This document shows positions 6,766 to 12,888 of a stretch of 21,579 bases of DNA, in pieces. Location of the stretch: positions 1 to 21,579 of the forward strand of contig CALICC010000163.1 of NCBI GenBank assembly GCA_938049325.1, given 5' to 3'. The translations under genes were made by a program, and so were the position numbers. The first letter of the stretch is position 1, and each line of letters begins with the position of its first letter. The notes beneath the pieces are model-generated. The model was not told where the DNA came from and searched no databases. It worked only from the letters and a program-made list of their open reading frames with translations. The stretch comes from an uncultured Ilumatobacter sp. (GTDB taxonomy: Bacteria; Actinomycetota; Acidimicrobiia; Acidimicrobiales; Ilumatobacteraceae).

Positions 6766-8000
6766 GGTTGGTTCTCCATCAATTCGTCGAGCCAGTTGTC
6801 GAGGTCGGTGCGTTCGGTGGAGTCGAGGTCGCGCAGCAAGACGTCTTCGCGCCCCGCCGCCTCGAAGACGTCCCACCCCGCGTCGATCGCCGTGGCGCTC
6901 GCGTCGTCCATTGCTTCGACCCAGGCGGCCGCTGGAACTTTCTGATTCGGGCTCGCGCACCGGTCGAGGCCGCGGCCGTAGAGACTGCGGCCGAACTCGT
7001 CGTCGTCAGCGGTGATGAGCCCGAAACGCCGCGAGGGGTGCTGTTCGGTCAAGAACTCGTAGTACCGCGACAGGTCGAGCGGCCCGGTGTACCGATCGCT
7101 CCAGGCCCTCGGCAGGTTGAGGTTCCACGCATCGGTGAACTGCGTCAGCAGGCAGTTCGTCGGCAGACCCGGAGTTGTGGGGAACGATGCCGAATCGGTG
7201 AGGCCGATCACGTCGACATCGCTGAACGACTCGTCGACGGCCTCGAACGCTCGATACACCGTGAACGCTCCCGAACCGCTTCCTGCGAGCACGATTCGCT
7301 CGATGCCGTGCTTCTTGGCGTGCTTGATCACACCTTTGATGATCTGGCGCGTGTTGTTCGACCCGACGTGAGCTCGACCGTCGGGTGCCGCGTCGGCGCC
7401 GGTTCGGCCGAGGTGGAGATCGCCGGTCGCGTTCGGCACGGCGACGACGGTCCAGTCTCGGAAGTAGCCCGACTCGGGGTCGAGCGTGCCCGCATTGAGC
7501 GCGCCGCCGACGGCGACGTCGGCGTTGTGGTCGGCTTCGGTGTACGAGGCGGGGTGTTCGGCGCAGCTCGCGGCGTCGAGACACACCGGACCCGGTCGAA
7601 AGTAGAGGAGGAGGTCGGGTGACGCGTCGTTGCGCCGCACCGACACACCCGTGGTGGTGCCATCGCGAGAGACCAAGGAGTCGTACTCGCTCCACTGCCA
7701 TGTGCGGTTCGAACCTTCGACCGCGAGGACATCGAGGTCGTTGTTTTCGTCCGCGGTGTCGATCACCACGAGGGCGCCCAGGGTGAGTGCCGACGCAGCA
7801 GCTGCGCCGGCTCCGACGCGAGCGAGCCGGCGTCGTCGTCGACGTCGTCGACCGTGGCGCTTGATGGATTCGACCGGCGCCGCGGCGCGGAGTTGCGTGC
7901 TGATGACCGCGTCACGAATGTGCGGCGCGAGGTCGTCGTCGGTTCCGCTCGCGTCAGCGGCTTCGGGCGCGTCGGCGAATCGATCGGGCTGGTCACCCAT
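6762..8000 (-). CDS. Membrane-anchored pectinacetylesterase/NOTUM-like protein in anti-sigma position
   Basis: A 412-residue protein, ATG at 8000 with GAGG 5 bases upstream. Residues 1-50 are polar and presumably cytoplasmic, with a helical stretch at 24-48. Eight arginines (51-58) precede one hydrophobic segment (about 61-80), and the rest would be outside. The outer part resembles the pectinacetylesterase family: LLYFRPGPVCLDAASC (131-146), DWTVVAVPNATGDLHLG (182-198), VLAGSGSGAF (237-246) and VIGLTDSASF (264-273). The usual GxSAGG nucleophile motif reads GSGSGA, with Gly at the expected Ser position, and no His occurs after residue 321, so catalysis is doubtful. It starts 17 bp after an ECF sigma gene, where an anti-sigma gene normally lies, and overlaps DUF1800 by 4 bp. 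An anti-sigma sensor role is inference. Confidence 0.7.
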   Translation of the reverse strand: MGDQPDRFADAPEAADASGTDDDLAPHIRDAVISTQLRAAAPVESIKRHGRRRRRRRRLARVGAGAAAASALTLGALVVIDTADENNDLDVLAVEGSNRTWQWSEYDSLVSRDGTTTGVSVRRNDASPDLLLYFRPGPVCLDAASCAEHPASYTEADHNADVAVGGALNAGTLDPESGYFRDWTVVAVPNATGDLHLGRTGADAAPDGRAHVGSNNTRQIIKGVIKHAKKHGIERIVLAGSGSGAFTVYRAFEAVDESFSDVDVIGLTDSASFPTTPGLPTNCLLTQFTDAWNLNLPRAWSDRYTGPLDLSRYYEFLTEQHPSRRFGLITADDDEFGRSLYGRGLDRCASPNQKVPAAAWVEAMDDASATAIDAGWDVFEAAGREDVLLRDLDSTERTDLDNWLDELMENQP

Positions 8001-8017
8001 GGCGGCCTCGATTCGGC

Positions 8018-8521
8018 TCAGGACGAGAGCTGATCGGACTCGTGCGGCTCGAGCTCGCGACGTAGCTCTCTTCGCGCTCGGCTGAGGATCGAGCTGACGG
8101 TGCCGACAGCGATGCCGAGCGACGCTGCGACCTGGTCCTCGGTGAGGCCGTCGACGTAGCGCAGTGCGATGACTTCACGCGAGCGTCGTGGCAGCGCGGC
8201 GATCGCTCGCCACAGCGTGACGGAACCGTCGACGTCGGGGTCGGCCGCAACGTCGGTCTCGGTACGACTGGCAACATCGAGCACTCGGCGTTCGTGGCTG
8301 CGGCGGCGGAACTTGCGGCGCGCCACGTTGAGCGCAACTGCGGTGACCCAGCCGTGCGGGTTGTCCATCGCGCGCACTCGCCGCCATCGTTCGTACGCGC
8401 GAACCATGGCTTCGTCACTCGCGTCCGCGGCGACGTCAGGGTCGCCTCCGCACGCGACGAGCACGATCCGCTCCACGCGGGGGCGTTCACGCCGATACCA
8501 CTCATCGAATCCATCGTCCAT
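8018..8521 (-). CDS. ECF-type RNA polymerase sigma factor
   Basis: A 167-residue sigma-70 family protein. Region 2 spans about 8-72 (EAMVRAYERWRRVRAMDNPHGWVTAVALN), with region 2.4-type basic residues at 68-79. Region 4 spans about 102-156 (LPRRSREVIALRYVDGLTEDQVA, then GIAVGTVSSILSRARREL). It has no C-terminal extension. ATG at 8521 has no strong ribosome-binding site and may be leaderless. It is the first gene of a minus-strand operon with the esterase-like membrane protein, DUF1800 and DUF1501. No separate anti-sigma gene is present, so control probably comes from the adjacent membrane protein (inference). Target promoters are unknown. Confidence 0.92.
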   Translation of the reverse strand: MDDGFDEWYRRERPRVERIVLVACGGDPDVAADASDEAMVRAYERWRRVRAMDNPHGWVTAVALNVARRKFRRRSHERRVLDVASRTETDVAADPDVDGSVTLWRAIAALPRRSREVIALRYVDGLTEDQVAASLGIAVGTVSSILSRARRELRRELEPHESDQLSS

Positions 8522-8694
8522 CCAGAAATACGCTCGGTTTCTCAGGTGGAAGTCATGACGGTGCGGTTTCCCTGCAAGAAATTCTCACGGGCGTCTTGGA
8601 GACCAACGTAGTTGTCGATCGGCGACGCCTCGTTCGTGCGAAACTTGGGCTCGGTCACGTTGCGAGCGGCGCTCGATCCGTGATGATGGTCGTC
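8522..8694. promoter_or_regulatory. Divergent promoter region, ECF operon / patatin gene
   Basis: This 173-bp gap should hold promoters in both directions. On the minus strand GGGAAACCG (8563-8571) resembles the GGAAC-type -35 of ECF promoters, but no matching -10 at the right spacing was found. CGAGC-GGC-GCTCG (8663-8675) is a small palindrome near the patatin start. Confidence 0.3.
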
Positions 8695-9528
8695 ATGAGA
8701 GCCTTTGTCTTCTCCGGTGGTGCAAGCCTGGGCGCCATTCAAGTGGGCATGGCGAGTGCGCTCGAAGAGGCCGGGATCACGCCCGAGATGGTCGCCGGGT
8801 CGTCGGTCGGTGCGATCAACGGGTCGTGGTTCGCCGGCGGTGGCGACGCGGCTGGGCTCGAGAAGGTGTGGGGCTCGATCTCTCGACGCACCATCTTTCC
8901 GACGCGTCCGCTGCTCGGACTCCGCGCGTTCCTCGGGCGATCGGACCACTTCGTTCCCAGCACGGGGCTGCGTCGGCTCCTCAAGAAGAACGTCAACTTC
9001 GCGCGACTCGAAGACGCCAGCATCCCGTTTCTGGCCGTCGCAACCGACGTGCGCACCGGCGACGAGGTGATCATGTCGACGGGTGATTCGATCGACGCGA
9101 TCATCGCGAGCGCGTCGATCCCCGCCGTCTTCGCCCCGGCTGAAATCGACGGCCGCTTGCTGATCGATGGGGGCATTGCGAACAACACGCCGATCTCCAC
9201 GGCGATCGACGCGGGCGCCACCGAGGTGTGGGTGTTGTCGACCGGCTTTTCGTGTGCCGTTGCTGCGCCACCGACGAATGCACTGGAGATGGCGATGCAC
9301 TCGATTGCGCTGCTCGTCCAACAGCGTTTGGTGCTCGAAACGACCGTTCGCGACTATCCGGTGCCCGTGCACCTCATCCCGCCGCCATGCCCGATGGTGG
9401 TCTCGCCGATCGACTTCTCCCAGACAAGCGAGCTCATCGAGCGCGCCCGCAGCGGGACGCGTGAGTGGTTGAACAACGGGAAGCCGCCAGCGCACCCGCA
9501 GGCCGTACCGCACCGCCACGACGTCTGA
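8695..9528 (+). CDS. Patatin-like phospholipase (RssA-type)
   Basis: A 277-residue patatin-family acyl hydrolase. The start at 8695 is chosen because the protein begins MRAFVFSGGASLGA, the normal family N-terminus; ATGs at 8683 and 8686 and an open frame from 8596 are alternatives, and there is no clear ribosome-binding site. The glycine-rich oxyanion motif GGASLG is at 8-13, the nucleophile elbow GSSVG has Ser37, and the DGG motif has the catalytic Asp158 (LLIDGGIANNTP). The Ser-Asp dyad is intact. There is no signal peptide, so it should be cytoplasmic and act on lipid esters. It converges with the lipoprotein esterase, leaving only a 15-bp gap. The substrate is not predictable. Confidence 0.92.
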   Translation: MRAFVFSGGASLGAIQVGMASALEEAGITPEMVAGSSVGAINGSWFAGGGDAAGLEKVWGSISRRTIFPTRPLLGLRAFLGRSDHFVPSTGLRRLLKKNVNFARLEDASIPFLAVATDVRTGDEVIMSTGDSIDAIIASASIPAVFAPAEIDGRLLIDGGIANNTPISTAIDAGATEVWVLSTGFSCAVAAPPTNALEMAMHSIALLVQQRLVLETTVRDYPVPVHLIPPPCPMVVSPIDFSQTSELIERARSGTREWLNNGKPPAHPQAVPHRHDV

Positions 9529-9541
9529 CCGCAGCTGCGGT
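9528..9541. terminator. 14-bp perfect palindrome between convergent genes
   Basis: ACCGCAGCTGCGGT starts at the last base of the patatin stop codon and almost fills the 15-bp gap to the convergent esterase stop. It could form a short hairpin on either transcript, but the stem would be only about 5 bp after allowing for a loop, so terminator function is uncertain. Confidence 0.35.
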
Positions 9542-9543
9542 TC

Positions 9544-10467
9544 TCAGCCAGCGTCGGCGAACAGCTCGAGGATCGGACCTTCGGGCAGACCGTTGAAGAC
9601 GGTGTCGCCCAAGAAGTCGACGGTCGCTTGGAAGAGGCTCGTGCCGTCGGGAGTCGTGCGGTTGAACAGGTTGTATCCGTGACCGGCTCCCTCGATCGGA
9701 TACACCACGTTCTCTGGCCCGCCTGCGGCGGCGAGTTGAGCAACGATGGTTTCGGTCTGCGCGTACGGCACGGTCGGGTCGGCGGTGCCGTGGGTGATGA
9801 ACAACGCTGCGTCGTTCTCGGGGTCGTCGAACGGCGTGCCGATCGAGATGCCGTAGAGGCCGCCCCACAGGTCGATCACCGCAGCGATCGGTGGGGTGGC
9901 GATGCCGAAGTCATCGAGTGAATAGGCGGTGAGCAGTGAGGTGACCGCGCCGGCCGAACTGCCCCACAGAATCGTCCACGGTGCGTAGATGTCGTCGCGC
10001 TCGTGCAAGAAGTCCATCGCGGTCAGCGTGTCGTCGATCGCTGCGAGGATATTGATCACGATCTGAGGTGCATTGGCGCCGCCCAACTGTGCGCGCATCG
10101 GATCCATCCGTGCCGACGGAACCGGATCGTCACCGTCGAGGCGGTAGTTGATCGATGCCACGAGGTAGCCGCGCTGCGCATACTCGGGCGCATAGGCGGT
10201 GATGCCGCTGCCGGTCTTGCTCCCTCCCACGAAACCGCCTCCGTGGATCATCAACATCAACGGCATCGGGTTGCCGGGCGCGATGTCGGGGATGTACAGG
10301 TCGAGCAGCAGGTCTTCCATCTGGCCGCCGCCGCCGACTTCGCCTTGGCCGTAGACGATGTTCGACTCGACGGTGTACGAGTACGTCGCGGTACTCGACG
10401 GCACCACGCACGCCGTCAGCACCACTGCCAGGATGAGGCCCATGGCCGCCCGCTGTGAGTTCTTCAT
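9544..10467 (-). CDS. Lipoprotein alpha/beta hydrolase (carboxylesterase/BD-FAE type)
   Basis: A 307-residue secreted esterase-like protein. ATG at 10467 follows GGGGA by 4 bases and gives a proper signal (MKNSQRAAMGLILAVVLTAC) with lipobox LTAC at Cys20, so it should be a membrane-anchored lipoprotein. The frame is open upstream to 10632, but those residues would bury the signal. HGGG (75-78) is the oxyanion hole of the hormone-sensitive-lipase/BD-FAE group. GSSAG carries nucleophile Ser171, HGTADPTVPY gives Asp230 and GAGHGYNLF gives His263, a complete triad. It is transcribed divergently from the COG4315-type lipoprotein gene. The likely substrate is a small ester or acylated carbohydrate, but this cannot be decided from sequence. 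Confidence 0.9.
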   Translation of the reverse strand: MKNSQRAAMGLILAVVLTACVVPSSTATYSYTVESNIVYGQGEVGGGGQMEDLLLDLYIPDIAPGNPMPLMLMIHGGGFVGGSKTGSGITAYAPEYAQRGYLVASINYRLDGDDPVPSARMDPMRAQLGGANAPQIVINILAAIDDTLTAMDFLHERDDIYAPWTILWGSSAGAVTSLLTAYSLDDFGIATPPIAAVIDLWGGLYGISIGTPFDDPENDAALFITHGTADPTVPYAQTETIVAQLAAAGGPENVVYPIEGAGHGYNLFNRTTPDGTSLFQATVDFLGDTVFNGLPEGPILELFADAG

Positions 10468-10697
10468 CGCATCCCCGATCGTTGCTGTGCCTACGAACGT
10501 AGTGAGTCGGCTTGTAGCCCCGAGCAACCGGAGCGCACATCGCGGGCGAGAAGAAGTTTCGAAGAAACCGAGAACCGTTCGATCTGCTTCGTCGTACCTC
10601 TGGGTGTGACGACAACAACCTGACCAGGTCACGCGGCTCGGACGCTTTGCGCCGACGCACCCACCACCACAACAACCTCACAACAGAAGGAACTGAC
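10468..10697. promoter_or_regulatory. Divergent intergenic region with GTGAC/GTCAC inverted pair
   Basis: The 230-bp gap between two divergent lipoprotein genes holds GTGAC at 10606-10610 and GTCAC at 10628-10632. The second overlaps the perfect palindrome TGACC-A-GGTCA (10621-10631). These are operator-like and match elements elsewhere in this cluster. A possible GAACC (10572-10576) with CGTA 16 bases later could be an ECF-type promoter, but this is weak. Confidence 0.35.
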
Positions 10698-11237
10698 ATG
10701 ACCACCGTGAACACCTTGAATGCACGCGCCCGAATTGCGGTCGCCGCAGCAACCACCGCCCTCGTCCTTGCCGCATGCGGCAGCGACCCGGCACCGCTCA
10801 GCGTTCCGGCAGAAGCCGCAACGGAAGCGGCGCCGGAAACCGTCGAAGCAGCGCCCGACACGGTTGCGCCGCCCGCCGCTCCCGCACCTGATGCTGCCGT
10901 GAAGATCTCCCAGACCGAACTCGGCGACGTGCTGTCGGACCCGAACGGCATGACGCTGTACTTGTTCACTCAAGACGAAGGTGGCGCGCCGACCTGCACC
11001 GGAGGGTGCGCACAAGCCTGGCCGCCACTGCTCGTCGATGGAGACATCGTGGCCCCGGAAGGAGTCGACCCCGCTCTGCTCTCGACGGTCGAACACCCCG
11101 ACGGCGGGATGCAATTGAAAATCGGCAAGTGGCCGCTGTACTTCTTTGCCAGCGACACGGCCCCGGGCGATGTCACCGGTCAAGGGTCGGGCGACGTCTG
11201 GTTCGTCGTCGGCGCCGACGGCACCTCCATCACGTGA
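10698..11237 (+). CDS. Lipoprotein with secreted-repeat domain (COG4315 / PF03640)
   Basis: A 179-residue lipoprotein. ATG at 10698 has a strong AAGGA 6 bases upstream. The signal sequence ends in the lipobox LAAC with Cys27, followed by an Ala/Pro/Glu-rich linker (about 30-66). The mature domain holds two copies of the Lipoprotein_15 repeat: LGDVLSDPNGMTLYLFTQDE with the cysteine pair CTGGC (Cys100, Cys104) and AWPP, then IGKWPLYFFASDTAPGD with GQGSGDVWFVV. The family occurs in many actinobacterial lipoproteins and has no firm function. It lies just upstream of the ECF sigma/anti-sigma pair and could be one of its targets (inference). Confidence 0.93.
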   Translation: MTTVNTLNARARIAVAAATTALVLAACGSDPAPLSVPAEAATEAAPETVEAAPDTVAPPAAPAPDAAVKISQTELGDVLSDPNGMTLYLFTQDEGGAPTCTGGCAQAWPPLLVDGDIVAPEGVDPALLSTVEHPDGGMQLKIGKWPLYFFASDTAPGDVTGQGSGDVWFVVGADGTSIT

Positions 11238-11289
11238 CGATCAGCCAAGTGACCACCAGCCAAGTGACCATGAGTAAGTGACGATCAGC
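11234..11289. repeat. Four tandem ~15-bp repeats carrying GTGAC
   Basis: Directly at the stop codon of the lipoprotein gene, GTGAC occurs at 11234, 11249, 11264 and 11278 (spacing 15, 15, 14). The sequence around each follows AAGTGACSAYSAGC, and the first and last copies share GTGACGATCAGC exactly. The first copy contains the lipoprotein TGA stop. The array may be a binding array or the product of slippage. Confidence 0.7.
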
Positions 11290-11297
11290 ATCTGATC
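11283..11297. repeat. Small hairpin GATCAG-CAT-CTGATC
   Basis: A perfect 6-bp inverted repeat with a 3-base loop at the downstream edge of the tandem GTGAC array. It may be an operator half or part of the lipoprotein 3' end. Confidence 0.4.
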
Positions 11298-11334
11298 ATG
11301 GGTCGGCGCGGCGAAGCGAGCGGGTGGGTGGCAG

Positions 11335-11370
11335 TGACGGTCCCGGAGCAGCGACGCTCTGGGACCGTCA
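11335..11370. terminator. Strong hairpin between lipoprotein and sigma genes
   Basis: TGACGGTCCC (11335-11344) pairs perfectly with GGGACCGTCA (11361-11370). The stem continues with a G-T wobble and GAGC/GCTC (11346-11349 with 11356-11359) around a 6-base loop, giving a stem of about 15 bp. It lies 98 bp after the lipoprotein stop and is probably its terminator, although there is no U-tract. It could instead be a 5' leader structure of the sigma gene. Confidence 0.6.
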
Positions 11371-11425
11371 TCGCCGCGAGGTACGTGACCGCTCCGAGAC
11401 GACCCCGATCCTGGCCCCGGCCTCG

Positions 11426-11460
11426 CCAAACGACTCACCAAACGACTCACCAAACGACTC
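11426..11460. repeat. Tandem 12-bp repeat, nearly 3 copies
   Basis: CCAAACGACTCA is repeated with a 12-bp period; the third copy lacks its last base. It lies 36 bp upstream of the likely GTG start of the ECF sigma factor and is probably in the untranslated leader or promoter region. In frame with the sigma gene it would encode repeated Gln-Thr-Thr-His. Confidence 0.75.
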
Positions 11461-11495
11461 GGTGGGAACGGTCGAGTGCGCGAGACTGCTGCGCA

Positions 11496-12044
11496 GTGCT
11501 CGACGCGACGACGATCAGAGGATTCGCGAGCGGTGATCCTGTCGCCACGCGCGAGGTCTACCGTCAATACGCTCGCCTCGTGTACGTCGTTGCGATGCGA
11601 GTCGTCGGATCGGCGCCGCTGGCTGAAGAGGTCGTGCAGGAGTCGTTCGTGAAGGCATGGCGTGCGGCTGACGGATTCGACACCTCCCGTGACCTCGGAC
11701 CGTGGCTCGCCACGATTGCCCGACGGACGGCGATCGACGTGGCACGTCGCGAGAAAGTCTCGCGTCGGGTCCCGCTCGACGACGACGAGTCGGCGACCGT
11801 TGGCCGTGTCGACCCCGACCTCGAACGCTCGGATGACGTCTGGGCCGTACGCCACGCGGTCGACCAGTTGCCCGAGCAGGAACGCGAGATCGTGCGACTC
11901 CAGCACCTCGACGGACTCACCCAAGATGAGGTGGCAACCCGCCTCGACATGCCGGTCGGCACCGTCAAGTCGCGATCTTTTCGTGCGCACAAGCGCCTGG
12001 CCTCCGCGTTGGGGCATCTCCGCAACGGAGGCGACGATGTGTAA
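11496..12044 (+). CDS. ECF-type RNA polymerase sigma factor
   Basis: The start is set at GTG 11496 because family similarity begins there (VLDATTIRGFASGD); the frame is open up to 11298, but the added residues are Arg/Thr-rich and include a tandem repeat. With this start it is 182 residues. Region 2 is at about 18-85 (REVYRQYARLVYVVAMRV, then LAEEVVQESFVKAWR and PWLATIARRTAIDVARR). Region 4 is at about 115-175 (LPEQEREIVRLQHLDGLTQ, then MPVGTVKSRSFRAHKRL). The RskA-like anti-sigma gene follows after 21 bp. It is similar in layout to SigK/RskA-type pairs. Its regulon may include the neighbouring lipoprotein and the large surface protein (inference). Confidence 0.9.
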   Translation: MLDATTIRGFASGDPVATREVYRQYARLVYVVAMRVVGSAPLAEEVVQESFVKAWRAADGFDTSRDLGPWLATIARRTAIDVARREKVSRRVPLDDDESATVGRVDPDLERSDDVWAVRHAVDQLPEQEREIVRLQHLDGLTQDEVATRLDMPVGTVKSRSFRAHKRLASALGHLRNGGDDV

Positions 12045-12065
12045 CACCGATCGAGAGGACACGAC

Positions 12066-12740
12066 GTGAGCAACGACGACGATCGCATCGAATACCTCAC
12101 CGGATCACCAGATGCCGAGATCCACGACGCCGCGGAACGCGTCGAGCTCGACGCGATGCGCGAGCTGCTGGCGTCGCCCGAACTCTGGGAAGAACCACCG
12201 GCCGGGCTCGAAGACAGCGTGGTCGCAGCGGTCGTCGACGCGCAACGAGCAGCCGAGTCGCCACGGTCTGGCGCACCCGCCGCGTCCGTCACCGACCTCG
12301 GTGTCGAGCGTGCACGGCGGCGGACGTGGTTGAGCGCCGGGGCGGCGGCCGCAGCCGTGGTGGCACTGGTCGCCATCGGCTCGTTGGTCATCGGTCGTTC
12401 AGACTCACCCGACACCTTCGCCTTCACCGTCGAAGCAACCGCCGCCGCGCCGAGCGCCGCCGGAAGTGTCTCGGCATCGAAAACGGACTCGGGCTGGCGG
12501 ATCGACCTCGATATCGAAGGCCTCGAGCGCCTCGACGACGGCGAGTTCTACGAGGCATGGCTGAAGAACGCCGATGGCATCCTCGTGCCCATCGGAACGT
12601 TCAACGAAGGAACCGATGTGGTGCTGTGGGCGGGCGTGCCGATCATCGAGTACTCGACGCTCACAGTCACCAGAGAACTGACGGACGGTGATCAGTCGAG
12701 TTCGGGCGAACTCGTCGTCTCTGCCACCCTCGACGAGTAA
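12066..12740 (+). CDS. RskA-like transmembrane anti-sigma factor
   Basis: A 224-residue membrane protein starting with GTG after AGAGGA at 6-base spacing. Residues 1-85 are cytoplasmic and should bind the sigma factor, although the zinc-finger pattern HxxxCxxC of many anti-sigma factors is absent. A single transmembrane helix lies at about 89-110 after RARRR. The outer domain (about 117-224) matches the RskA C-terminal domain (PF10099): GEFYEAWLKNADGILVPIGTF (159-179) and VVLWAGVPIIEYSTLTVTRE (185-204). In this family the signal acts by regulated proteolysis of the anti-sigma factor. It forms an operon with the sigma gene just upstream. Confidence 0.9.
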   Translation: MSNDDDRIEYLTGSPDAEIHDAAERVELDAMRELLASPELWEEPPAGLEDSVVAAVVDAQRAAESPRSGAPAASVTDLGVERARRRTWLSAGAAAAAVVALVAIGSLVIGRSDSPDTFAFTVEATAAAPSAAGSVSASKTDSGWRIDLDIEGLERLDDGEFYEAWLKNADGILVPIGTFNEGTDVVLWAGVPIIEYSTLTVTRELTDGDQSSSGELVVSATLDE

Positions 12741-12765
12741 CCGTGGCGCCCGGTATCGGCGCGAT

Positions 12766-12784
12766 GCGGTCAACCGACGACCGC
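12766..12784. terminator. Weak hairpin after the anti-sigma gene
   Basis: GCGGTC (12766-12771) pairs with GACCGC (12779-12784) around a 7-base loop, 25 bp after the anti-sigma stop. A 6-bp GC-rich stem is weak evidence for a terminator. Confidence 0.35.
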
Positions 12785-12809
12785 GTCGATCAGGCAGTGT
12801 GGAAACGGT

Positions 12810-12827
12810 GTCACTTGAAGTGACTTC
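12810..12827. promoter_or_regulatory. Overlapping palindromes upstream of the SdrD-B surface protein
   Basis: GTCACTT-G-AAGTGAC (12810-12824) is a perfect inverted repeat, and GAAGT-G-ACTTC (12817-12827) overlaps it. The site is about 65 bp upstream of the surface-protein ATG, a good position for an operator. GGAAAC at 12801-12806 might be a -35 element, but no convincing -10 was found. Confidence 0.5.
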
Positions 12828-12888
12828 AGTGCACGAATCCAGGGCAGAACTTGACGAATTCATGACAATGTGATGAAGATACGTCACC

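Noticed and set aside
10572..10596. Possible ECF promoter (GAACC, 16 bases, CGTA) upstream of the lipoprotein
   Set aside because: The match is short and a second -10 choice exists at the wrong spacing; it was not listed as a promoter.
11298..11495. N-terminal extension of the second ECF sigma frame
   Set aside because: It includes the hairpin and the 12-bp tandem repeat, and the residues do not resemble sigma region 2, which starts after GTG 11496.
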